Source: Oscillatoria sp. SIO1A7
Lineage (GTDB): Bacteria; Cyanobacteriota; Cyanobacteriia; Cyanobacteriales; Laspinemataceae
DNA length: 64,000 nucleotides
Direction: 5' to 3'
Assembly (NCBI GenBank): GCA_010672965.1
Contig: JAAHFN010000007.1
Location: forward strand, 141,145-205,144
Part shown: positions 1 through 9,700 of the stretch, one piece after another
Layout of the letters: the number at the start of each line of letters is the position of its first letter
Position numbering within the stretch: the first letter of the stretch is position 1
Notes under the pieces: model-generated
Database searches by the model: none
Seen by the model: the letters and a program-made list of their open reading frames with translations, nothing else
Told to the model about the DNA's origin: nothing
Made by a program: the position numbers and the translations under genes

Positions 1-292
1 GCATCCATCAGTTATTTGAAGCCGGTGGGGATTTATGTCCCTTAGACCCGGCCTAATTTCAGTCAACTTAAATCTAAAAATAATCTAAATATTTTTGGTT
101 TTGTAAAAAAATGTATTAATATGGATTGCGATCGAAATTATAAGCAAATCCAAGCGATTGCTTGAAGGAGTAAAAAATGAGCAATGGAAAAGGTCTCCAG
201 CCGACAAAGTATGGAGCGAAAAAATATAATCTCAAATCAACCGTCGATTTTGATGTGGCGGTAAAATACGGCACCGTGTTAATGGCGATCGC
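1..292 (+). repeat. Duplicated block, copy 1 (copy 2 at 1794-2085)
   Basis: This segment matches 1794-2085 at a constant offset of 1793 with only a couple of substitutions (for example at 144 and 211). It contains the tail of a decayed NRPS 5' fragment, the TerB-like gene's upstream region and its first codons. The match ends at a HIP1 octamer at 285-292. The block is already in progress at base 1, so the duplicated unit extends beyond the window. Confidence 0.9.
177..292 (+). pseudogene. Truncated TerB-like gene (5' fragment)
   Basis: The reading frame from the ATG at 177 repeats the first 38 or so codons of the intact TerB-like gene at 1970, including the same ribosome binding site (GGAG, 167-170). 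Identity stops at the HIP1 octamer at 285-292. After it the sequence continues into an inverted metH fragment and the frame closes. It is a recombination product, not a functional gene. Confidence 0.85.
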
Positions 293-648
293 ATTGGGAG
301 GGGCGATCGCATCCCAATAATTGCAACTGTGGCACTCGATCCATCACCGTCGGACAAGCTGGATAGCCAAAGCTATACCGAGAGCCCCGATCCCTTTGGG
401 CTAATACATCGCGAATGTTATCTGGATCTAAATCTCCTAAGCCAACATTCCCGCCGAATCCTGGCATGAATCCATTCCGCCAAGGCTTCCGCCAACTGCA
501 CTGCCATCCCGTGGAAATAGAGATAATCGGTGTACTTGTTGCCTTGATAGAGTTCCTGTGCTTTCTGGGTGGCAATTTCTCCCATAGTGACTGCCTGCAT
601 AGGCAAGACATCAAATCGATTCTGTTCGAGGGGGCGGATGAAATCAGC
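285..648 (-). pseudogene. metH: metH (cobalamin-dependent methionine synthase) C-terminal remnant
   Basis: Two minus-strand frames together read as the C-terminal activation domain of B12-dependent methionine synthase. The upstream frame (648 to about 440) contains [20 protein letters not shown] and [19 protein letters not shown]. The downstream frame (to 285) contains [20 protein letters not shown] and [20 protein letters not shown], the family's GYPACP signature region. A frameshift near 445 separates them. The last residues and nearly all of the roughly 1,200-residue protein are absent. One end is joined to the TerB-like fragment at a HIP1 octamer and the other abuts an NRPS 3' fragment at 658. 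It is a translocated fragment; the functional metH is presumably elsewhere. Confidence 0.8.
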
Positions 649-657
649 AATGCATTA

Positions 658-731
658 TGTCATTCCCGGCGACCATTATGGGATGATGCTGCAGCCCCAC
701 GTCCGGGTTCTCGCCCAAAAGCTGGGAACTT
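658..731 (+). pseudogene. NRPS 3' end fragment (thioesterase tail)
   Basis: These bases match the segment of the intact NRPS gene from about 10,733 to 10,806 almost perfectly. They encode the end of the thioesterase domain with its GDHYGMMLQPH motif. No upstream NRPS sequence remains. The fragment lies in the same orientation as the intact gene, as expected for a collapsed tandem copy of the cluster. Confidence 0.85.
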
Positions 732-868
732 GCTTGAATTAGGTTAAAAGAGCGATCGAGTTGGACTTTGACATGGTAGCAATTTGCCCGAATCGAGGAC
801 AAGAGCGAGTCGGGGTAAGCGCATTGAGATGCTAAAATAGTCAAAGTTCTACACCAAGGGGGTTGGTA

Positions 869-1105
869 GTGACCCAAGAGACTATAACTTTTAATCTCGA
901 TACTGACAAAAAAAAGGTACTCGATCGCATCGCTTCTAGCATGGAGCGAGAGCGTACCGATATCCTAAATGATGCCATTGATGCTTATCTGGAAATCTAT
1001 CAATGGCAGCTAGACCATATCCAAGAAGGTTTGCGTCAGGCGGATGCGGGCGAATTCGCCACCGAGGAGGAAGTGGCTGCTGCTTTTGCCCGGTGGCGCC
1101 AATGA
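869..1105 (+). CDS. ParD/CopG-type antitoxin
   Basis: A protein of about 78 residues with the ribbon-helix-helix pattern: ETITFNLDTDKKKVLDRIA forms the beta strand and first helix, and ERERTDILNDAIDAYL the second helix. A short acidic C-terminal tail follows, as in ParD-like antitoxins that wrap their toxin. The GTG at 869 is preferred because AAGGGGG at 856-862 is well spaced; TTG at 863 is possible. The stop overlaps the toxin start by four bases (ATGA, 1102-1105), the usual type II arrangement. The family normally represses its own promoter. The partner toxin is broken, so this may be an orphaned antitoxin. Confidence 0.8.
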   Translation: MTQETITFNLDTDKKKVLDRIASSMERERTDILNDAIDAYLEIYQWQLDHIQEGLRQADAGEFATEEEVAAAFARWRQ

Positions 1106-1386
1106 AAATAGTTTGGACTCGCCTTGCCCTGTCGGATTTAGATGAGGCTTATAACTACATCGCTAGCAGCAACCCTGGTGCAGCTGCCGATATTATCGAT
1201 CGTATTGAGAGGGCAGTGAATACTTTGAGCCTTTATCCCAACATAGGGAGACAGGGACGAATTGCCAGCACAAGAGAATTGGTTGTTGCCCGCACGCCTT
1301 TTATCGTGCCTTAACGAGTACGGGGCGAACAAATTGAGATTTTAGCAGTTATTCATGGTGCTAAACGCTGGCCTGAGAGCTTGTAA
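1102..1386 (+). pseudogene. ParE/RelE-type toxin with premature stop
   Basis: From the ATG at 1102 the frame reads as a ParE-family mRNase/gyrase-inhibitor fold toxin (MKIVWTRLALSDLDEAYNYI, then NIGRQGRIASTRELVVARTP). It hits TAA at 1312-1314 after 70 residues. The same frame continues without another stop to 1384-1386 and encodes the family's usual C-terminal strand region, RVRGEQIEILAVIHGAKRWP. The family normally has a tyrosine at the stop position (P-Y-R-V-R), so a single change of TAT or TAC to TAA explains the loss. The full frame would be 94 residues, a typical length. The truncated product lacks the C-terminal part needed for activity and is probably inactive. Confidence 0.85.
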
Positions 1387-1409
1387 TACCATTTGGAAAA
1401 AAGACCATC

Positions 1410-1449
1410 GCTAAGAGCGTCTGGGGCGATCGCCCCAGACGCTCTTAGC
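1410..1449. repeat. 40-bp perfect palindrome centred on HIP1
   Basis: The two 20-base arms are exact reverse complements and meet at the centre of a GCGATCGC octamer. The rest of 1387-1724 has no recognisable gene. The palindrome could act as a bidirectional transcription stop but has no T-run. Confidence 0.9.
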
Positions 1450-1724
1450 TTGCCCGAATGGGGCTTTTATCCGATTCGGGTAGCGCGTCCCGAGAAATCG
1501 CGCAAGAGGGTCTCCGCTTCCCTTGAATCGTACCCGAAGCGTTTCTGTGCTTGAATTGCAGCTAAAAAATTTGAAAAAAGCGCGATTCTCCTTACGGAGA
1601 CGCTCCGCGAACGCCCCTTATGGTAGTCGAGTGGCTGCTACCCCCCAGCCCTCTCCTTGGAAGGGGGGTGGCGACCGCAACTAAGGAGGGCCGTTGCCCT
1701 ACCGTCCAATAAGCAGAGTGCATC

Positions 1725-1848
1725 ATGTTGACAGAACCAGAAAGCGATCGCTTATTAAATTCCTGGAGCGATACGGATCGCTATCCCGGTATTGCATCCA
1801 TCAGTTATTTGAAGCCGGTGGGGATTTATGTCCCTTAGACCCGGCCTA
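1725..1848 (+). pseudogene. NRPS 5' end fragment with internal deletion
   Basis: The frame from the ATG at 1725 repeats the first 20 or so codons of the intact NRPS gene (MLTEPESDRLL...SW). After 'ttatttgaagc' the sequence jumps to the A-domain segment found in the intact gene near 4,000 (GGxxxPLDPA), so about 200 bases are deleted, and a stop follows. It lies just upstream of the intact TerB-like gene. The window begins inside a second copy of this same fragment. Confidence 0.85.
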
Positions 1849-1969
1849 ATTTCAGTCAACTTAAATCTAAAAATAATCTAAATATTTTTGGTTTTGTAAA
1901 AAAATGTATTAATATGGATTGCGATCGAAATTATAAGCCAATCCAAGCGATTGCTTGAAGGAGTAAAAA

Positions 1970-2455
1970 ATGAGCAATGGAAAAGGTCTCCAGCCGACAA
2001 AATATGGAGCGAAAAAATATAATCTCAAATCAACCGTCGATTTTGATGTGGCGGTAAAATACGGCACCGTGTTAATGGCGATCGCCGGTGCGGATGGGGA
2101 ACTTGCAGAACCAGAATTGCAATGGTATATTGACGAGCAAGAACTTCTTGCGGAAAACTCACAAGAGTACATTGACACCCTCCGCACGTTAGATTGGAAG
2201 AAGGCGAGTATTCAGGATCTATTGAATGAAATAAAGTATGATTTTCCTATTAATTCTCGCCGAGTCATGTTGTATCACGCGATTAAGATGAGTCGAGCTG
2301 ATGGTAACTACCATGAACAAGAAAAAGCAGCAGTGGCAAAAGCGGCGGAGATTTTAGAAATTGAACGCAGCATCGTTGTTAGCCTTGAGTCCCTCGCGGA
2401 AATGGAAGAGGCAAGCGATCGACTGCGGCTAGCTTTATTTGAAACCGAAGTGTAA
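1970..2455 (+). CDS. TerB-like (tellurite resistance/DjlA N-terminal type) helical protein
   Basis: 161 residues, mostly helical. Two acidic motifs are typical of the TerB fold: IAGADGELAEPELQWY (about residues 38-53) and KMSRADGNYHEQEKAAVAKA (about 107-126). In TerB-family proteins these paired D-x-x-hydrophobic-x-x-x-E motifs bind metal and the protein acts in stress or envelope-linked assemblies. The role here is unknown. The ATG has a good ribosome binding site (GGAG, 1960-1963). It lies 127 bases upstream of the CDPS gene in the same direction. A hairpin at 2471-2516 may separate the two. A truncated copy lies at 177-292. Confidence 0.75.
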   Translation: MSNGKGLQPTKYGAKKYNLKSTVDFDVAVKYGTVLMAIAGADGELAEPELQWYIDEQELLAENSQEYIDTLRTLDWKKASIQDLLNEIKYDFPINSRRVMLYHAIKMSRADGNYHEQEKAAVAKAAEILEIERSIVVSLESLAEMEEASDRLRLALFETEV

Positions 2456-2470
2456 TTAGGCTTTAGGGCG

Positions 2471-2516
2471 TGAGGATTAGGATATATTTGCTGGTGCAAG
2501 TATATCCTAATCCTCA
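2471..2516. terminator. Hairpin after the TerB-like gene
   Basis: Two perfect 16-base arms (2471-2486 and 2501-2516) flank a 14-base loop. There is no T-run, so it may be a stabilising 3' structure or a factor-dependent stop. Confidence 0.5.
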
Positions 2517-2582
2517 GTAAGCAGTCATTACTAAGCGGTCAAATAACAAGTTTTCATATCGTATTACCCAAAATATAACAAA

Positions 2583-3455
2583 ATGAATCTTGAAAGGGAT
2601 GCAGAAACAATTTTGGAAAGTATCGAGTGGGATAAGATTTCCCTAGAAAGATTACAGCAAATTCAATCTCAAATCAGCAAGCAAATAAATATTAAAATTA
2701 GCGAAAAAAAGCTCGAAGAAGATGCCCAAGATAAGATTTATTATTACAATGCAAGTGCTAAAGTATTTCCAGAGACCTTGCAGAATTCCCTAGGCAAATA
2801 TCGTAAGTGTGTTTTCGCGATCAGCCTGGGAAGCAAAAATTTTGCTTATAGCGAGCGAATCGAAGCCTGCATAAAATGGATTAGCAAAAATTTTAATTCT
2901 TGTGTAGTGCTAGTCGGGGATAGTGTATATAGACTGACAGTTGAGGTTAGAAGTAAACTTAAGGGCGAAGAAGCTTTGTCTTTGGCACTTAAGACCGGAC
3001 AGGATTTTATCAAGGAGCGCCGTCTCCTGTTCGATCAATACTCTGGAAGCTGTCAGTTCGAGTTTAAAATGCTCTCAGAAATAGAGAAGCGATCTGACTT
3101 TCAGATATATTACGAGGAGCTTCAAGGTCTTTATCAAAAAAATGAGTCTTTTCAAAGGATGGTCAATTCTTTTGCCCAGACATATCTGAACAGAGGCAAA
3201 GATGTAGCAGACGAGCCAATCTCCGAAAAGCAAAAGTACCTGGCGACATCTTATCTGCTTGAAGAATCGGCTTTGTTCGCCTCGGTGGCGAAAGAAGGAT
3301 GGCTAGTTTTCGTTTATCCCGGCTCCATCAAAAGCTTTGAAGAAATAGCAGAGGGACTACACCCAGAAGTTCCGGAACCTCTCAAGCAAATTGTCTGGGT
3401 AAGTCTGCGCCTCAAAAAGGGACATAATACAAGTGAGGATCGGGTAGGAGAGTAA
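2583..3455 (+). CDS. tRNA-dependent cyclodipeptide synthase (CDPS), XYP type
   Basis: 290 residues. CDPSs take two aminoacyl-tRNAs and form a cyclic dipeptide (diketopiperazine) through an aminoacyl-enzyme on serine. The core from about residue 73 follows the family: CVFAISLGSKNFAYSERIE holds the nucleophile Ser81, and KWISKNFNSCVVLVGDSVYR follows as in AlbC-type enzymes. The catalytic Tyr and Glu are in SYLLEESALFA (Tyr224, Glu228, spaced as Tyr178/Glu182 of AlbC). VFVYPGS (Tyr245-Pro246) matches the YP pair that defines the XYP subfamily, with Ser84 at the X position. The basic helix KERRLLF fits tRNA contact. Residues 1-72 are a charged extension longer than in AlbC. No oxidase, P450 or methyltransferase tailoring gene adjoins it; the NRPS starts 255 bases downstream. 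The ribosome binding site is weak. Call rests on motifs read by eye. Confidence 0.8.
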   Translation: MNLERDAETILESIEWDKISLERLQQIQSQISKQINIKISEKKLEEDAQDKIYYYNASAKVFPETLQNSLGKYRKCVFAISLGSKNFAYSERIEACIKWISKNFNSCVVLVGDSVYRLTVEVRSKLKGEEALSLALKTGQDFIKERRLLFDQYSGSCQFEFKMLSEIEKRSDFQIYYEELQGLYQKNESFQRMVNSFAQTYLNRGKDVADEPISEKQKYLATSYLLEESALFASVAKEGWLVFVYPGSIKSFEEIAEGLHPEVPEPLKQIVWVSLRLKKGHNTSEDRVGE

Positions 3456-3620
3456 ATTGGCGATCGCTTACAACAATTTACTCCAATGGATGCAAGGCGA
3501 TTGGCGATCGCTTGCATCCTGAGTTTTAATTTACTTTCGCCTTGACTCATCCTTTACTTAATTTCACTAAGTAAACCCCAAGCAAAAGGGGGCTTTTGAC
3601 TGGAGTAAAGCGATCGCCTC

Positions 3621-3649
3621 TTGACAAAAGAGCGATCGTCTGTTAAACT
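3621..3649 (+). promoter_or_regulatory. Candidate sigma-70 promoter for the NRPS gene
   Basis: TTGACA (3621-3626), a 17-base spacer and TAAACT (3644-3649) lie 62 bases before the NRPS start. The -35 box is perfect, the -10 box matches TATAAT at four positions, and the spacing is ideal. A HIP1-like site lies in the spacer. Confidence 0.55.
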
Positions 3650-3710
3650 AAAACCGCTCTTTACTTTCCAAGATGGAGAGTAAGGATCGCGTTCGTTTAT
3701 AAAGAATAAA

Positions 3711-6700
3711 GTGATGTTGACAGAACCAGAAAGCGATCGCTTATTAACTTCCTGGAACGATACGGACGCAGACTATCCCCGGGGTTGCATCCATCAGTTA
3801 TTTGAAGCCCAAGCCGAGCGGACTCCCGAGGAGGTGGCAGTTGTCTTCGAGGAAGAACGACTAACTTATAGGGAGCTAAACGAGCGGGCAAACCAACTAG
3901 CTCGCTACTTGCAAGGGTTGGGCGTAGAGCCAGAAGTATTGGTAGGTCTTTGCGTCGAGCGTTCCTTGGAAATGGTTGTCGCCATGCTGGGAATCCTCAA
4001 AGCCGGTGGGGCTTACGTTCCCTTAGACCCCGCCTATCCAGCAGAGCGTTTGGCTTTCATGCTCGCCGATGCCAACTTGTCGATCGCAGTCACTCAAGAA
4101 TTTCTAGCCGCAGAGCAACTAAATGTGGCAACAGGAGATGGCGATAAAAATATTTCTTTTGTCTGTATCGATCGCGATTGGGAAAGCATCGGCCAACAGG
4201 AGCGGACAAATCCCCAGTCCGCAATAAACCCGGAAAACTTAGCCTATATTATCTATACTTCTGGCTCGACAGGGAAACCCAAGGGAGTGCAGATTGACCA
4301 TAGTTCCGTCGTTAATTTATTACATTCAATAGTAGCTTGTCCGGGACTGGGCAAAGGCGATACCACAATTGCCGTAACCAGCATATCTTTTGACGTTTCC
4401 GTCCCCGAAATATACGGACTATTAACTGTCGGAGGGAAGGTCGTTATAGCTAGTCGCGAAGCTACTAAAGACCCAGCACAGTTAATGGAGTTGCTGGGCA
4501 AACATAGCGCTACGGTCATGTCAGCAACTCCAGCAACTTGGCGGATGCTGCTGGAAGCGGGTTGCGGCGATCGCCTGGAAATGAAAATTATTTCTACAGG
4601 AGAGCGCTTGCCGAGAGATTTGGCCGACAAGTTACTAGAAAAATCTGCTTCTCTCTGGAATCTCTACGGCCCGACAGAGATTACCGTCTGGGCAACTCTA
4701 TATAAGGTTGAAGCCGCTGAAGGAACGGTGGCGATCGGACGACCCCTCGCCAACGTCAAAACTTATATTCTGGATTCAAACCGAGAACTCGTACCCATAG
4801 GCGAACCGGGAGAGCTGCATATAGGTGGATTTGGTTTGGCGCGGGGATATCTGAACCGACCGGAACTAACCGCAGAAAAATTTATTGCCAACCCATTTAG
4901 CACCGAACCGAACTCGCGTCTCTACAAAACAGGAGATAAGGCACGCTATCTTCCCGACGGCAACATTGAATATTTGGGACGCATCGACGACCAAGTAAAA
5001 GTGCGGGGCTATCGGATAGAACTCGGAGAAATCGAAGCAACTCTGAGCCAACACCCCGAAGTCAAGCAAGCTGTTGTCGCGGCAAGGGAAGATGTCACGA
5101 ACCAAAAACGCTTAGTTGCCTACATCGTTCCCGGTTCTACAGCAGAAAATCCAGATCGAGAAGATACAGCCAAACAGACGGAGCAATGGCAGAAAATCTG
5201 GGATGAGGCTTATATCCAGCCAGACGAGGAGCAGGACGCGAGCTTTCATATTGGGGGCTGGAACGATTCTTATACCGGCAAAGACCTAGACCCAGAACAG
5301 GTGCGAGAATGGGTAGAGCATACTGTAGATCGGATTCTTTCTTTGCAACCGAATCGCTTGCTAGAAATTGGCTGCGGGACTGGCTTGCTGCTATTTCGGA
5401 TAGCGCCCAAATGCCAGCATTACTACGCTACGGATCTTTCTGGGGAAGCGATTCGCTATCTAGAACGGCAAATCGGCTCTTTAAAAGGGGGGAATCTTGA
5501 GTTAGCCCAGTCAGTGGTGCTGCGTCAGACTCCTGCAGATGGGTTGGCAGAAATTGTAAAGGAACCCTTTGACACGGCTATTTCCAACTCGGTGATTCAG
5601 TTTTTTCCCAATATCGATTATTTGGTAAAGGTTATAGAAACTGCGGCGTATTTACTAGAGCCCGGAGGACAAATTTTCCTGGGAGACGTGCTGAGCTTGC
5701 CCTTGCTGGAAGCGTTCCATACTTCGGTGCAGTTGTATCAAGCTCCCGCCGAGCTGTCGGTAGCGCAATTGCGGCAGCGGATAGGCGATCGCCTTGCCCG
5801 AGAACAACGACTAATAATTGACCCCAAGTTCTTCTTCGCCCTCAAAAAACATTTGCCGCAAATTAGCCATGTAGAAATTAAACTCAAGCGCGGCTATTAC
5901 CAAAACGAACTGACTCGCTTCCGTTACGATGTCGTTCTCCATATAGGCAAAACAGCGCCTACTGCCACTGCTCCGATTTATCTAAACTGGCAGCAAGATA
6001 GTTTGACCGTAGATGCCGTTCGCCAACAACTGCTAGAAACAGCGCCAGAAATCCTCGTTGTCGCTGGCGTTCCCAACCCCCGGACATGGGCAGACCTGCG
6101 AGCAATAGAATTGCTAGCCAGTCCCGAATGTCCCAAAACTGTAGGAGAACTGCGTCAAAACATTTCTCAAGCAGGAATTGAGCCAGAAGACTGGTGGCAA
6201 TTGCAGTCCGAGGTGGGTTATCGAATTAACGTTACTTGGTCTAGCAATAATGGCGAGGCTTACTATGATGTAGTCTTCGTCCGCAACGGTAGCAACATTA
6301 TTCCAGACAGCAGTATCGTTTCATCTCAAGAAAAAGAACTCAAACGTTGGAGCGATTACGCCAATCAGCCCTACAGCGGCAGCAAACCCAATCAATTAAT
6401 CCCTCAGTTGCGCGAGTTCCTGCGAGAAAAACTGCCGGAATATATGGTGCCATCGGCTTTTGTCGTTCTGGACGAACTGCCCTTGAGCCCCAGCGGAAAA
6501 ATTGACCGGCGCGCCCTGCCCGCCCCCGATCGCTCCCGCCCGGTTCTGGATGTAGAGCTGGTAGCGCCGCGAACTCCCACAGAAGAAATTATCGCCGGAA
6601 TTTGGGCAGAAGTATTGAGCCTTAACGAACTGGGAGTTTTAGACAATTTCTTTATGCTGGGAGGCGATTCCATCCAAGCGACGCAAGTAATTTCGCGGGT

Positions 6701-9700
6701 ACGCGATGCTTTCGGTGTAGAACTTTCCCTGCATCGGTTGTTTGAATCGCCGACAGTGGCAGAATTAAGCGAGACCCTCTCAGAATTGGCTTCCCCCTTT
6801 TCAAGGGGGACGGGAGGGGGATCTTCTCGCCAAAAATTAGCTGCCATCCAACCTCTGCCCCGCTCTGGAGATATGCCCCTGTCTTTTGCCGAGCAGCGCC
6901 TCTGGTTTCTGGATCGATTGCAGGAAAAAAGCGTCGCCTATAACGAGATTGAGGCTTTGCGCTTGAGGGGTTCGCTTTCTGTAGAAGGGCTACAAGCGGC
7001 GTTGCAAGAAATCGTCCGCCGTCACGAAAGCTTGCGGACTAATTATCAAGCAGTCGATGGCTCTCCAGTGCGAGTTATTCGCCCGGAACTGGATTTGCAA
7101 ATGTCTATTGTTGACTTGCAGAATTTGCCACCAGAAGAAAAACTCTCTGAAGTGCAGCGCTGGGGCGATCGCATCTCTGGAGAACCCTTTGACTTAGCCA
7201 ACGAGCCTCTAGCCCGAGTAACCTTATTGCAATTGGCAGCCGATGACTATGTATTGTTGCTGGCGATGCACCATATCATTACCGATGGCTGGTCGATGGG
7301 GGTATTTGCCAACGAGTTGGAAGCATTCTATGGAGCCAAAGTGTTGGGCAAGCCTTCGCCGTTAGCCCACCTGCCAATCCAATATGCCGACTTTGCTTGC
7401 TGGCAGCGGCAGCCGGCGATCGCAGAAATACTTTCCCCGCAACTGTCTTACTGGAAGCAACAGCTAGCAGGAGCTACTCCTTTATTAGAACTGCCGACGG
7501 ACTATCCCCGTCCCAGGGTGCAAACCTCCCGAGGGAGCAAAGAGTTTTTCGAGTTTGGCTCCGAATTCACCGAACGGCTCAAGCATCTGAGTCGAGAAAA
7601 CGGAGCGACTCTATTTATGACCCTGTTTGCCACCTTTAGCACTTTGCTTTATCGCTTAAGCGGCCAGCCCGATATAGTCGTGGGCACGCCGATCGCCAAC
7701 CGCAATCGCAGCGAAATAGAAGGAGCGATCGGCTTTTTTGTCAATACGCTGGTGTTGCGAACTATAGTTGTGGGCAATCCCAGTTTCCTTGAATTGTTGC
7801 AGCAGGTGCGGCAGGTATCTTTGGATGCCTACGCCAATCAGGATTTCCCCTTCGAGCAGTTGGTGGAAGCATTGCAACCCCCGCGCAGTCTCTCGCACTC
7901 GCCCATATTTCAGGTCATGTTCGCCTTGCAAAATGCGCCTCGGAAACCTCTGGAGTTACCGGGAGTGAGTTTTAATTGGTTGCCCCTGGAAACTGCAAAA
8001 GCCAAGTTTGACTTATTTCTGTCGATGGAAGAAACAGAAGCGGGACTAATTGGCTACTGGGAATACAATCGCGATTTGTTCGAGCAATCGACTATACGCC
8101 GCATGATGGGACATTTCCAGACTTTGCTCGGGGCAATATTGGCCAACCCAGAGGCGCGAGTTGGCGAATTGCCCTTGCTGACAGCAGCAGAACGCCACCA
8201 GTTGTTAGTAGAGTGGAACGATACTCAAGCCTATCCCCAAGATAAGTGCATCCATCAATTGTTTGAGGAACAAGTGGAGCGGACTCCCGATGCCGTGGCA
8301 GTAGTTTTTGAGGAAGAACGACTCACCTATCGGGAGTTAAATGCGAAAGCAAACCAATTGGCGCATTACCTGAAAAGCTTAGGAGTCGGGCCAGAAGTGC
8401 TAGTGGGCATTTGCGTGGAGCGCTCCATAGAAATGATAGTAGGATTGTTGGGAATTCTCAAAGCAGGCGGAGCTTATGTACCCTTTGACTCCAACTCTCC
8501 AGCAGAGCGTTTAGCTTTTATGCTTGCCGATGCTGGAATTTCAATTATCGTTACAGAAGAAAAGCTGAAGTCCGCAATTCCTTCTCTGCCCGATGTTGTC
8601 ATTTGTTTAGATACCGACTGGCAGCAGAAGATTGCCCTGCAAGCTCCAAGCAACCCGACCGGCTCCGTTGAGTCCAGCTCTCTGGCCTACATTATATATA
8701 CGTCTGGTTCGACTGGTAAGCCGAAGGGAGTATTAACCCAACATAATAATGTGACGCGCCTGTTTGCCGCAACCCAGCCCTGGTTTTCCTTCAATAGCAG
8801 CGACGTTTGGACTCTATTTCATTCCTATGCTTTTGATTTTACCGTCTGGGAAATATGGGGGGCGCTATTACACGGAGGAACTCTGGTTGTGGTTCCTTAT
8901 TGGGTTTCGCGATCGCCCAAGGACTTTTATGAGTTACTATGCCTTCATAAAGTCACGGTTCTCAATCAAACACCCTCGGCTTTTCGGCAGTTAATTCAAG
9001 TCGAAGGTTCGCTCGAAACCGAACTCCCTCTGCATCTCCGTTATGTAATTTTTGGGGGAGAAGCTCTGGAAATCAAGAGTCTAGAACCCTGGTTCGAGCG
9101 ACATGGCGATAGCTCTCCTCAAGTCATTAATATGTATGGCATTACTGAAACAACAGTCCATGTGACTTATCGCCCATTGACGATATCGGATCTCAACCGT
9201 AACGTTAGCCCGATCGGTTCGCCGATTCCAGATTTACAGGCTTATATTCTGGACGATCGCCTGCAACCCGTCCCTATCGGCGTGCCAGGGGAACTCCATA
9301 TCGGCGGCGCGGGATTAGCCCGGGGTTATCTCAACCGTCCAGAATTAACCGAGCAAAAGTTTATCCCCAATCCTTTTAGCGACGAACCGGGCGAGCGCTT
9401 ATACAAAACCGGAGATAAAGCACGCTATCTCCCGGATGGCAACATTGAATTTATCGGACGCATCGACAACCAGGTAAAAATCCGAGGCTTCCGCATCGAA
9501 CTCGGGGAAATCGAAGCAACCCTAGCCCAACACCCAGAAGTGCGCGAAGCAGTGGTTATCGTCCGGGAAGATTCTCCAGGAGACAAGCGCCTCGTAGCCT
9601 ATATCGTTCCCGAAGCAGAAGAAATAGCGGGTTCTGTTTTGCGCGGTTTTCTCAAAAGCAAACTCCCGGACTATATGGTGCCCAGCGCTTTTGTCTTTTT

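Noticed and set aside
3711-6500. Assigning a substrate to the first NRPS adenylation domain
   Set aside because: The pocket residues (D-V-P-S-I-T-L-V-W) match no code I can recall with confidence.
6404-6847. Antisense open frame within the NRPS gene
   Set aside because: It is the complement of A10/PCP coding sequence with no signals of its own.
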